Assembly (NCBI GenBank): GCA_002413145.1
Contig: DHWK01000147.1
Span: forward strand, 1 to 12,450
DNA: 12,450 bases
Reading direction: 5' to 3'
Source of the DNA: a bacterium UBP12_UBA5184
GTDB lineage: Bacteria; Vulcanimicrobiota; Vulcanimicrobiia; Vulcanimicrobiales; Vulcanimicrobiaceae
The notes below the pieces were generated by a model, which was not told the origin of the DNA, searched no databases, and worked only from the letters and a program-made list of their open reading frames with translations. This document shows, one piece after another, positions 1 through 6,209 of this stretch. Numbering within the stretch: position 1 is the first letter of the stretch; each line of letters starts with the position of its first letter. Both the position numbers and the translations under genes were made by a program.

Positions 1-435
1 CGTCCCGGTGACGTACCCGGCGGCGCTCGTCGGCGACGACTGACCTTTGGTGAGGCCGTACGTCTGATTGTCCATCACGATGTACGTGACGTCCGGATTG
101 CGACGCACGGCGTGCAAGAAATGTCCCGCGCCGATCGCGTAGCCGTCGCCGTCGCCGCCGGCTGCAATCACCGTGAGCTCACGGTTTGCGAGCTTCAAGC
201 CCAGCGCCGCCGGCATCGTGCGGCCGTGGGTCACGTGAATGTTGTAGCTGTTGACGTAGTTGCCTATCTTGCCGGAGCAACCGATGCCGGCCACAATGGC
301 GACGTCTTCGGGCGCCACCTGGAGCTCCAGCAGCGCCTTTTGCAGCGCGGCCAGCACGCCGAAGTCGCCGCAGCCGGGGCACCACCACGACGGCGTCGCG
401 GTGGCAAAGTCTTTGGGGGTGAGCTGTATCGCCAT
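1..435 (-). CDS. korB: 2-oxoacid:ferredoxin oxidoreductase, beta subunit (KorB-like), 3' end cut by window edge
   Basis: Beta subunit of a thiamine-diphosphate 2-oxoacid:ferredoxin oxidoreductase, which decarboxylates a 2-oxoacid (probably 2-oxoglutarate) to the acyl-CoA and passes electrons to ferredoxin; cytoplasmic. Only the first 145 residues are visible; the gene leaves the window in frame. Residues 19-23 read CPGCG, the start signature of this family, and C53 follows in the GIGCSGK segment. The TPP/Mg motif GDGDGYAIG lies at 94-102, followed by MDNQTYGLTKGQSSPTS near 121-137, which is typical of KorB. The ATG at 435 is 5 bases past the alpha-subunit stop, so the two are one operon and probably coupled. 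2-oxoglutarate as substrate is inferred from resemblance to KorAB; pyruvate or branched-chain oxoacids cannot be excluded from sequence alone. Confidence 0.93.
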   Translation of the reverse strand, partial: MAIQLTPKDFATATPSWWCPGCGDFGVLAALQKALLELQVAPEDVAIVAGIGCSGKIGNYVNSYNIHVTHGRTMPAALGLKLANRELTVIAAGGDGDGYAIGAGHFLHAVRRNPDVTYIVMDNQTYGLTKGQSSPTSAAGYVTGT

Positions 436-440
436 GGTGT

Positions 441-2201
441 CTACGCCCTTACCAGCGGCCGAACGTCGGCATGTTTTTCGATCGCGTCGACGATCTCGGT
501 CGGACGGAACGGGCGCCCGTTGTACTTGAGGACGCGATGCATCCGGTCGAGCGGCCCGACGACGTAGCGAATCAGCCGTTCCAGCTGCCCCGAGAAATTG
601 TTTTCGACGACGAAGATGTGCTTCGCGTCGGCGATGAAGTCGCGCACCTCGTCTTCGGGGAACGGCCAGAGCGTCCGTAATTCGAGGAAGCGCGTCGCGA
701 CGCCGCTACGCGCCATGCGCTCCTGCGCTTCGACGATCGGTCCGCGATTCGAACCGTACCCGAGGATGCCGATCTCGGCTCTTGGAGCGCCGTGCAAAAG
801 CGGCCGCGGCAGCTCGTCCTTCGCAGTTTCGAGTTTACGGAAACGCTTGTCCATCATGCGCGTGCGGTTCGCGGCGTTCTCGGTGATGACGCCGGCGTCG
901 TTGTGCTCGGAGCCGGCGGCGAGATGCATCCCGCCCTCGACGCCGGGGATGACGCGCGGCGAGACGCCGTCGTCGGTAAACGCGAAGCGCTTGTACTCGC
1001 CGAACACGACCGGATCGAGGACGAGTTTGCCACGCTCGATCTCGACGCTCGAGAGGTCGAGCCGCGGGAGCGTCGCTTTACTCTGGCACAGCGCCTGTTC
1101 GCTCAAGACGAAGACCGGGCACTGATACTTCTCGGCGAGGTTGAAGGCTGCAACCGTCAGATAGAACGCGTCTTCGACGGTGCCCGGGGCGAGCACGATG
1201 CGCGGAATCTCGCCGTGACCGGAAAAGATGAGATGGTTGAGGTTCGACTGCTCGGTCTTGGTCGGCATCCCGGTCGAGGGCCCGGCGCGAGCACATTCGA
1301 TAACGACGATCGGGATCTCGAGCACCCCGGCCAGGCCGATCGCTTCGGTCATGAGCGCCTGCCCCGGCCCCGAGGTTGCCGTCATCGAACGCACGCCGGT
1401 GAAGGCCGCGCCGATCACCATGTTGATCGCCGCCAATTCGTCCTCGGCTTGCACCGCGACGCCGCCGAACTTTGGCGCATACTTCGCCATCCACTCCAAA
1501 ACGTCGGTCGCCGGCGTGATCGGATAGCCGGCCATGAAGCGGCAGCCCGCGACCAGCGCGCCGTAGCCGATCGCGTCGTTGCCCATCATGATCAGCCGCT
1601 CGCCGTCATCTTTGGCTTTGAGTCCGTAACCGCTCGGCCGCTCGGCGAAATGTTCCCTCACGTAGTTCTCGCCGGCTTCGATGGCGCGGAGGTTGAGGTC
1701 GACGACTTTTTCGCCCTTGCGCTTGTAGACGCCGGCGACGTCGGCGCGCATGATCTCGGAGTCCATGCCGACGAGCGCGCCGAGGACGCCGAGCGAGATC
1801 GTGTTGCGCACGAGTTCGAGTCCGAGATCTTCCTTGGCGATCTTTGCAAGTGGGATCTCGTACCACGTGATGTCGGTCCGTTTGACGGCGTCGCTCAATT
1901 GATCGGAGGTATTGTCGAAGATCACAAACCCGCCCGAACGGAGCTCCTCGATGTGCGCCTCGACCGCCTCGAGATCGAAGGCAACCAAGCCGTCGACGAA
2001 ATCGGCCATTCCGTAATTGGGGCGTTCGCCGGCGCGGATGACGTAGTTGGTGTGCCCGCCGCGGATGCGCGACGGGAAGTCTTTATACGTATAGACGTCG
2101 AGCCCCATCCGCTTGAGGACGCCGGCGATCAAATCGCCGGTCGTCAGACTGCCGTCGCCGGCTTGGCCGCCGAACATAATTTCGAGGTCGTTGACGATCA
2201 A
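441..2201 (-). CDS. korA: 2-oxoacid:ferredoxin oxidoreductase, fused gamma-alpha subunit (KorA-like)
   Basis: Partner of the beta subunit just downstream. The 586-residue protein joins a gamma domain (about 5-185; GGQAGDGS at 11-18, then SRIRGGHTNYVIR at 44-56) to the alpha pyrimidine-binding domain (about 205-385; substrate motif YPITP at 226-230, ATSGPG at 275-280) and a C-terminal alpha domain ending with the conserved ENNFSGQL at 533-540. This fused layout is the usual KorA form in aerobic bacteria. I see no CxxCxxC ferredoxin-type cluster motif in it, so electrons must leave through the beta subunit cluster. The start is TTG: an in-frame TAG sits directly before it, and a GGAGA ribosome site lies 5 bases upstream. 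The alternative ATG at codon 9 (2177) would cut into the conserved GGQAGDG strand and is less likely. The ribosome site is inside an inverted repeat (see 2203-2236). Confidence 0.95.
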   Translation of the reverse strand: MIVNDLEIMFGGQAGDGSLTTGDLIAGVLKRMGLDVYTYKDFPSRIRGGHTNYVIRAGERPNYGMADFVDGLVAFDLEAVEAHIEELRSGGFVIFDNTSDQLSDAVKRTDITWYEIPLAKIAKEDLGLELVRNTISLGVLGALVGMDSEIMRADVAGVYKRKGEKVVDLNLRAIEAGENYVREHFAERPSGYGLKAKDDGERLIMMGNDAIGYGALVAGCRFMAGYPITPATDVLEWMAKYAPKFGGVAVQAEDELAAINMVIGAAFTGVRSMTATSGPGQALMTEAIGLAGVLEIPIVVIECARAGPSTGMPTKTEQSNLNHLIFSGHGEIPRIVLAPGTVEDAFYLTVAAFNLAEKYQCPVFVLSEQALCQSKATLPRLDLSSVEIERGKLVLDPVVFGEYKRFAFTDDGVSPRVIPGVEGGMHLAAGSEHNDAGVITENAANRTRMMDKRFRKLETAKDELPRPLLHGAPRAEIGILGYGSNRGPIVEAQERMARSGVATRFLELRTLWPFPEDEVRDFIADAKHIFVVENNFSGQLERLIRYVVGPLDRMHRVLKYNGRPFRPTEIVDAIEKHADVRPLVRA

Positions 2202-2202
2202 C

Positions 2203-2236
2203 TAAGTCTCCGTGCGCGGATTGACGAGGAGACTTA
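2203..2236 (-). promoter_or_regulatory. Inverted repeat enclosing the korA ribosome binding site
   Basis: TAAGTCTCC (2203-2211) and GGAGACTTA (2228-2236) are perfect 9-base inverted copies separated by 16 bases. In the korA mRNA the 3' arm holds the GGAGA ribosome site and ends two bases before the TTG start. If folded, the stem would hide the ribosome site; as DNA it could equally be an operator for a dimeric regulator. The remaining bases to the next gene (2237-2382) hold no ORF or clear promoter that I can support. Confidence 0.5.
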
Positions 2237-2382
2237 TCTTTCCATTAACGTCGCGCTCCGCCCCGCAGCCCTCGAAGAATTCGCGCGCCGCGCCACGCGC
2301 AGGCCAACCGTCATCTTATGACTTTTGTCGCAGTTGGCCGGCTCTGCGGCCCGGGTCACTGGCCGGCGACCGGATTTCAACC

Positions 2383-3033
2383 TCAGGGACGCGCGAAAGC
2401 GACGATCTCGTGCTGTTCCCGGTGATTGGTCCAGAAGCGTTCACCGTCGAAGGCGAGGGCGCGCGCCTGAAAGCCGATGCGCGCGACGTCCTCGATCTTG
2501 GGTTCGCCGTTGCGCGCGTCGACGCGCGTCAGCCAGTAATCGTCAGTGTTCTCATCGTCGGTCGTGTTGAGATAGAAGCAGCCGTCGACGATCACCATTC
2601 CACAGATCTGGTGCGGCACGTCGATCACGGTACCGACCTGGCCGCGCTCGTCGAGCGAGAGAATCTTCTTGTTGTACCACTGGCTCAGGTAGAGCCGGTC
2701 GCCGTCGAAGGCGAGATGCGAGCCGGTGTCTTGCGGGCACGGGATGCCGTAGTGCGATGGAAACCCATGCCCTGGGATGAAACGGCGGATGATGCGGTGG
2801 TCTTCTTCGGTCTCGCCGGAGACGACGCGAAACTCATCCCCGACCGACGTCATCCCCCAGGCCATTCCGGGCGCCTCGCTGACTTCGTCGCGCAAGGTCC
2901 AACGCTTCGGGTCGAGTGCATAGAGCCGCCGCGTTTCTCGCGAGCTGAACCATAACGATTCACCGTCGAAAGCCAGCGCCTGCGGACGCGGCGCCGGGGA
3001 GGGCAAGCGTAAAAGCTCTTCGACGTTCTTCAT
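2383..3033 (-). CDS. Small beta-propeller-like protein of unknown function
   Basis: Cytoplasmic by appearance: 216 residues, no signal peptide or membrane segment. It contains several blade-like repeats built on the phrase LAFDG followed by an aromatic strand: ALAFDGESLWFSS (19-31), HLAFDGDRLYLSQ (106-118), a diverged copy CGMVIVDGCFYLN (144-156) and ALAFDGERFWTN (192-203). This spacing resembles NHL/SMP-30 or glutamine-cyclotransferase-type propellers, but the protein is short for a closed six- or seven-blade ring, so it may form a four-blade or dimeric ring. No catalytic residues are recognised. The ATG at 3033 overlaps the TGA of the metallo-beta-lactamase gene in an ATGA junction, so translation is coupled and the two products probably work together. 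A longer reading upstream in this frame only shadows the neighbour gene and was not used. Confidence 0.8.
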   Translation of the reverse strand: MKNVEELLRLPSPAPRPQALAFDGESLWFSSRETRRLYALDPKRWTLRDEVSEAPGMAWGMTSVGDEFRVVSGETEEDHRIIRRFIPGHGFPSHYGIPCPQDTGSHLAFDGDRLYLSQWYNKKILSLDERGQVGTVIDVPHQICGMVIVDGCFYLNTTDDENTDDYWLTRVDARNGEPKIEDVARIGFQARALAFDGERFWTNHREQHEIVAFARP

Positions 3034-3854
3034 ACCGGCGCGTTCCCCGTCGCGGCGGCGATTTCCGTCGTCGCATCGAAAGTCCAACCGTCGACCGCGG
3101 CCAGGACGCGCAAGCCCAATTCCTCTTCGAGTTCGCGCGCCAACCGGTCGGGCCGTCGCTCGAGCATCCGGGTCCCGAAATGCGTTAACACCGCGACCTT
3201 CGGTCGCACGCCGGCGATGACGGCGCGCGCTTGGTCGAACGTCAGGTGGTCGACGTCCATTTCGTCGCGATAGCGCAACACGTTGAGGATGAGCGCGTCC
3301 GGCGCATGCGCGCGATAATCGTCGATCAACGCGTCGAAGAACCGGCCGCAGGGCAGATACGAGATCGTTTGGCCCGCGTGGCGGAAATGCAATCCGTACG
3401 TCTCGACGCCGTGCAAGTGTCGGATCGATGTGAAGACCTCGATATCGTTGATGGTGTAAGGTCCGCTCTTGGCCGTCAAATAGTGGCGCGTTGGAACGAA
3501 GTCCGCCGCATATGGAAAGATGACCGCCTCGCCTTCGAACGCGTCGCGCGGTGCGAGCAACGCGCCGCGCCGGCGCCAACCGCCCTGCGTCATCGCCTCG
3601 ATCATCGCGTTGACGTCGCCTGCGTGATCGAGGTGTTTGTGCGAGAGTGCGATCGCGTCGAGTTCGAGCGGCTCGCACGGCGGCACCGCTGAAAGCGCGC
3701 GGACCAGCGCGCCCGGGCCGGGGTCGACGTGAATCTGCGTGACCGGCGCCTGCGCCGCGCCGTCGAACCGGAACCACATCCCGCCCGACGCGCGAATCTG
3801 CCGCGCGACGACGAACCGCGCCCCACCCGTTCCCAGGAACCGAACCGCAATCAT
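3030..3854 (-). CDS. Metallo-beta-lactamase-fold hydrolase
   Basis: 274-residue cytoplasmic protein of the metallo-beta-lactamase fold, RNase Z-like branch in overall look. It starts with the strand and glycine turn FLGTGGARF (6-14), then DPGPG at 44-48, and carries the dinuclear metal motif HxHxDH as H72-K-H74-L-D76-H77. Later histidines that may complete the site are H146/H148, H203 and H225 (the last in LTHFG). The substrate cannot be read from sequence; relatives cleave phosphodiesters, thioesters or lactones. The ATG at 3854 is 26 bases after the phaB stop with no strong ribosome site, so it probably depends on read-through from phaB. The stop overlaps the propeller start. Its place behind phaB makes an acyl-CoA or hydroxyacid thioester/ester role conceivable, but that is inference only. 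Confidence 0.88.
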   Translation of the reverse strand: MIAVRFLGTGGARFVVARQIRASGGMWFRFDGAAQAPVTQIHVDPGPGALVRALSAVPPCEPLELDAIALSHKHLDHAGDVNAMIEAMTQGGWRRRGALLAPRDAFEGEAVIFPYAADFVPTRHYLTAKSGPYTINDIEVFTSIRHLHGVETYGLHFRHAGQTISYLPCGRFFDALIDDYRAHAPDALILNVLRYRDEMDVDHLTFDQARAVIAGVRPKVAVLTHFGTRMLERRPDRLARELEEELGLRVLAAVDGWTFDATTEIAAATGNAPV

Positions 3855-3880
3855 GGCACGACCGAATCAGCGAAAGGCGC

Positions 3881-4681
3881 TTACCAGCCCATGTAGACGC
3901 CGCCGTTGATGTTCAACGACTGGCCGGTCATATAGTCGCCCTCGACGGCGAGGAAGCGCACGCCGCGCGCGATCTCCTGGGCCTTCGCAACGCGATGCAT
4001 CGGGATGCGCTCGAGGATCTTCTCTTGGATGTTGGGGGGCACCGATTGCCACATCTCGGTCTCGACGAATCCCGGGCAGATCGCATTGACGGTGATGTTG
4101 TAGCGCGCGAGTTCGATCGCGAGCGTCTTGGTGAAGCCGAGGATGCCGGCTTTTGCGGCCGAGTAATTCGCCTGACCGAAGTTGCCCATCTGTCCGACGA
4201 ACGACGAGATGTTGATAATCCGTCCCCAGCCGTTCTCGAGCAGCATCGGAACGGCGGCGTGACAGGTATTCATCACGCTGCCCAGATTGGTCGAGATGAC
4301 TTCATTCCAGTCGCCGATCGTCATCTTCTTGAACGTTCGGTCGCGCAAGATGCCGGCGTTGTTGATCACGATGTCCAGCCGCTGATGACGTTCTTTGACG
4401 CGCGCAAACATCGCTCCGACCTGGCCGAAGTCCGAGACGTCACCGGCTTCAGCTTGCGCCGTTCCGCCCGCAGCTTCGATCTGCGCCACCACGCCGGCCG
4501 CCGCGTCGGCGCCCCGCACGTAATTGACGATCACCATTGCGCCCGATGCGGCCAGCTCGCGCGCGATCGCGGCGCCGATGCCGCGCGAGCCGCCCGTCAC
4601 GACGGCGACCCGGCCGAGGAGCGGCTGCGGGTGGGTCGGATCGGGGCCGACGGCGGTGACGGAGCGCTCTTTCGTTTCCAT
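3881..4681 (-). CDS. phaB: Acetoacetyl-CoA reductase, short-chain dehydrogenase family (PhaB-like)
   Basis: Reduces acetoacetyl-CoA to (R)-3-hydroxybutyryl-CoA with NADPH, the second step of polyhydroxybutyrate synthesis. With the ATG at 4681 it has 266 residues. The nucleotide motif TGGSRGIG is at 29-36, NNAG at 107-110, and the catalytic set is S160, Y173, K177 (in NYSAAKAG). GRIINISS, the GQMGNFGQANYSAAKAG stretch and the C-terminal GGVYMG closely follow known PhaB proteins; FabG is the main alternative, but the neighbours (phasin, PhaQ, PhaJ-like) favour PhaB. The start is uncertain: a TTG at 4705 would add eight residues, but the strong GGGGGAGG ribosome sequence (4708-4715) is only 2 bases from it and 26 from the ATG, so neither spacing is normal. 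About 20 residues before the Rossmann strand look like an unconserved tail. Confidence 0.9.
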   Translation of the reverse strand: METKERSVTAVGPDPTHPQPLLGRVAVVTGGSRGIGAAIARELAASGAMVIVNYVRGADAAAGVVAQIEAAGGTAQAEAGDVSDFGQVGAMFARVKERHQRLDIVINNAGILRDRTFKKMTIGDWNEVISTNLGSVMNTCHAAVPMLLENGWGRIINISSFVGQMGNFGQANYSAAKAGILGFTKTLAIELARYNITVNAICPGFVETEMWQSVPPNIQEKILERIPMHRVAKAQEIARGVRFLAVEGDYMTGQSLNINGGVYMGW

Positions 4682-4746
4682 CTCGGCTGTTTCGAAAGGA
4701 CGCAAAACCTCCCCCTGAGGGCGATTCGCAGTTACTGCAGAGCGAA

Positions 4747-4774
4747 AAGAGCCGGCATCGCTGCCGGCCCCTTT
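4747..4774 (-). terminator. Hairpin terminator or attenuator between phasin and phaB
   Basis: GCCGGCA (4751-4757), loop TCGC, TGCCGGC (4762-4768) is a perfect 7-bp stem. On the minus strand it is followed by CTCTTTT, and on the plus strand by CCCCTTTAT. It lies about 30 bases past the phasin stop and about 40 bases before phaB, leaving little room for a separate phaB promoter. It may therefore act as a partial terminator that lowers phaB expression relative to the phasin. Confidence 0.65.
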
Positions 4775-4795
4775 ATCTCGCGGCGGTTGAGAAAG

Positions 4796-5242
4796 CTAGT
4801 TGCTGCTCGCTGAGGTCGTAGCGCGGGCCTGCATCTCGTCGAGGCGCTTGGTCAGATCCTCGAATTGCTGGGCCGTCGATTCCTTGACGAAGTTGACGTT
4901 GGAGATCCCGGTCGTCATGAGACCGCGAAAGGCGGTCGCGACGGTGTCCTGGACCTTGGCGTTGTGCGCGCTGACCTTCTCGACGAGCTCGGCACTCTTG
5001 GCGCCGTTCGTCTGCAGCTCGCCGATCGTCAGCGTGACGACCTGGTTAGCGCGGTCGAAGTTCTCACGAACGGTCGTCTCGAGCGCGCTCGAGGCGTAGG
5101 GGCGCGCAGCGATCTCCCAGACGTTTTTCAGATAGCCGAGGGCGCGCTGGTTGGCCGACGCGTAGGCGTCGACCCAAAGGCTGTACGCTTGGCTGCTTAA
5201 TTCGACGTAGCTCGTCGTCGACTCGATGTCCTTGCGGCTCAT
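4796..5242 (-). CDS. phaP: Phasin-like granule protein
   Basis: 148-residue protein with no signal peptide and no cysteine, predicted to be almost wholly alpha-helical with many Ala, Glu, Gln and Thr; length and composition fit phasins, the small amphipathic proteins that coat polyhydroxyalkanoate granules. Aromatic residues cluster in the first half (YSLWVDAY at 20-27, YLKNVWEIAARPY at 37-49), and a helical heptad-like stretch runs from about 85 to 140 before a low-complexity tail ATTSASSN. The start ATG at 5242 is 7 bases after the phaQ stop and uses the GAGGA at the end of phaQ as its ribosome site; an upstream extension in the same frame would run through phaQ and was rejected. Regulated together with phaQ. 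Assignment rests on context as much as sequence; a generic coiled-coil protein is the alternative. Confidence 0.72.
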   Translation of the reverse strand: MSRKDIESTTSYVELSSQAYSLWVDAYASANQRALGYLKNVWEIAARPYASSALETTVRENFDRANQVVTLTIGELQTNGAKSAELVEKVSAHNAKVQDTVATAFRGLMTTGISNVNFVKESTAQQFEDLTKRLDEMQARATTSASSN

Positions 5243-5249
5243 GGTTGGT

Positions 5250-5651
5250 TTAATCCTCACGGTCTTTGGACGGGGGCGTTTTGGCCCACGTCCCGGTGTA
5301 GAGGCTGAAGAACGTGTCGAGGTTCGTACGGTACTGCTCAAGCGCGGAGCTCCACATTTTCAGGGCGTCGGAGCCGGCGTCGGTCAGCGTGTAAACGCGC
5401 CGGGCCGGACCTTGTTCCTTGGAATCCCACCACGAGCTGACGTATCCATCGCGTTCCAGTTGGCGAAGGGCGCGATAGACGGTCCCGGGGTCGGAGACGA
5501 CGGCGAAGTTGTCCTTGAGCGTTCGCATGATCTCGTAACCATGGAGGTTGAGGTCTTTGAGCACCACTAGGAGCCACGCCATCAGGTAGTTTTTGGGCGT
5601 ACCACGCGGGGGGAACCCCGCCTCGGCTTTATCGTTCGGAGCGTTCTTCAT
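5250..5651 (-). CDS. phaQ: PadR-family repressor, PhaQ-like (PHB-responsive)
   Basis: 133-residue winged-helix transcription repressor. The PadR core spans about 18-95: GTPKNYLMAWLLVVLKDLNLHGYEI (the first helices), then GTVYRALRQLERDGYV (the recognition helix and wing start, 56-71), and GPARRVYTLTDAG (81-93). The tail with LEQYRTNLDTFFSLY (104-118) is the dimerisation helix. The GTPKN opening, the GPARRVY wing and the LEQY/FF tail match the poly-beta-hydroxybutyrate-responsive repressor PhaQ known from Bacillus, which represses phaQ-phaP and is released by polymer. Here phaQ likewise directly precedes a phasin-like gene. The promoter just upstream carries a palindrome over its -10 box, as expected for autorepression. 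The ATG at 5651 has no ribosome site and lies only about 5 bases from the predicted transcript start. Confidence 0.9.
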   Translation of the reverse strand: MKNAPNDKAEAGFPPRGTPKNYLMAWLLVVLKDLNLHGYEIMRTLKDNFAVVSDPGTVYRALRQLERDGYVSSWWDSKEQGPARRVYTLTDAGSDALKMWSSALEQYRTNLDTFFSLYTGTWAKTPPSKDRED

Positions 5652-5655
5652 GCCG

Positions 5656-5676
5656 ATAGGTGCATTTTACACCTAT
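5656..5676 (-). promoter_or_regulatory. Probable PhaQ operator
   Basis: ATAGGTG (5656-5662), 7-base centre, CACCTAT (5670-5676): a perfect 7+7 inverted repeat. Its centre contains the -10 box of the phaQ promoter, so a bound dimer would block RNA polymerase. Position and symmetry suit a PadR dimer; that PhaQ is the ligand is inferred from its adjacent gene. Confidence 0.65.
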
Positions 5677-5692
5677 ATGCAGCGTGTGTCAA
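5664..5692 (-). promoter_or_regulatory. Sigma70-type promoter of phaQ-phaP
   Basis: On the minus strand: -35 TTGACA (5692-5687, consensus), 17-base spacer, -10 TAAAAT (5669-5664, 5 of 6). Transcription should begin near 5657, giving a leader of only about 5 bases before the phaQ ATG at 5651. It occupies the 49-base gap after the maoC stop. Confidence 0.75.
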
Positions 5693-5700
5693 ACGCCTAC

Positions 5701-6153
5701 TCACCCGGCGGCCGCCCCTGAGGCCACAGACGACCGGGCGGCCAAAACGTCGCGGACCAAGCAGACGGCCTCTCCGGCCAGGACCTTCTCGCCCCGCTGG
5801 TTCTGGATCGCCGTCTCAAGGGTCAGGAGCGCCTTCTCGGGCCGGTAGCCGGTCACGGTGACCGAGACCTCGAGGGTATCCCCCAGGTAGACGGGCTTGA
5901 GAAAACTGAGGCTCTGGTTCACGTAGATCGTTCCCGGGCCGGGAAACTCCGTTCCCATGAGCGCCGAGATGTAGGAGGCGCACAACATCCCGTGGGCGAT
6001 GCGGTGGCCAAAGCGGGTCCCGGCGGCGTAGGCCTCATCCAGGTGGACGGGGTTGGTGTCGCCGGTGACCCGAGCGAACGCCTCGACCTGCGCGGCGGTC
6101 ACCTGACGGCTGACCGCGGCACGCTGCCCAACGAAAAACGCAGTTTCTCCCAT
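5701..6153 (-). CDS. phaJ: MaoC-type (R)-specific enoyl-CoA hydratase, PhaJ-like
   Basis: 150-residue single hot-dog-fold hydratase that adds water to trans-2-enoyl-CoA to give (R)-3-hydroxyacyl-CoA, linking beta-oxidation to polyhydroxyalkanoate monomers. The hydratase-2 motif is clear at about 26-44: FARVTGDTNPVH with catalytic D32 and H37, followed by GTRFGHRIAHGML (45-57). These positions fall within one residue of those in known PhaJ (D31/H36). Single-domain length fits PhaJ rather than the longer two-domain eukaryotic hydratase 2. The tail after about 138 is Ala/Ser-rich and unconserved. The ATG at 6153 has only a weak purine ribosome site (AGAAGA, about 10 bases away). It lies directly upstream of phaQ but is separated from it by the phaQ promoter, so it is probably its own unit with read-through. 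A different MaoC role (e.g. mesaconyl-CoA or branched-chain hydratase) remains possible. Confidence 0.87.
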   Translation of the reverse strand: MGETAFFVGQRAAVSRQVTAAQVEAFARVTGDTNPVHLDEAYAAGTRFGHRIAHGMLCASYISALMGTEFPGPGTIYVNQSLSFLKPVYLGDTLEVSVTVTGYRPEKALLTLETAIQNQRGEKVLAGEAVCLVRDVLAARSSVASGAAAG

Positions 6154-6175
6154 ATCTGCTAATCTTCTCTATGTA

Positions 6176-6206
6176 TTCCGCCACCTCCGTCGCGGAAGAA
6201 GCGGAA
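6176..6206 (-). terminator. Interrupted stem-loop after the phosphoesterase gene
   Basis: TTCCGC (6176-6181) pairs with GCGGAA (6201-6206); inside it TCCG (6186-6189) pairs with CGGA (6193-6196) around a 3-base loop, with a 4x4 internal loop between. It starts 4 bases past the phosphoesterase stop. There is no T run, so intrinsic termination is doubtful; it may only mark the transcript end or protect the 3' end. Confidence 0.3.
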
Positions 6207-6209
6207 TCG

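Noticed and set aside
792..2321. Long open frame on the plus strand (509 codons)
   Set aside because: It lies antisense to korA, whose protein is clearly conserved over its full length; the antisense product has the Arg/Asp/Val-rich composition typical of a high-GC shadow frame.
3034..3777. Upstream extension of the propeller gene in its own frame
   Set aside because: It overlaps the conserved metallo-beta-lactamase gene entirely and reads as Arg-rich shadow; the ATGA junction at 3030-3033 gives a natural start.
5243..5341. N-terminal extension of the phasin-like protein
   Set aside because: It runs through the 3' end of phaQ in another frame and is Arg/Ser/Pro-rich; the ATG at 5242 has a GAGGA site and normal spacing to the phaQ stop.
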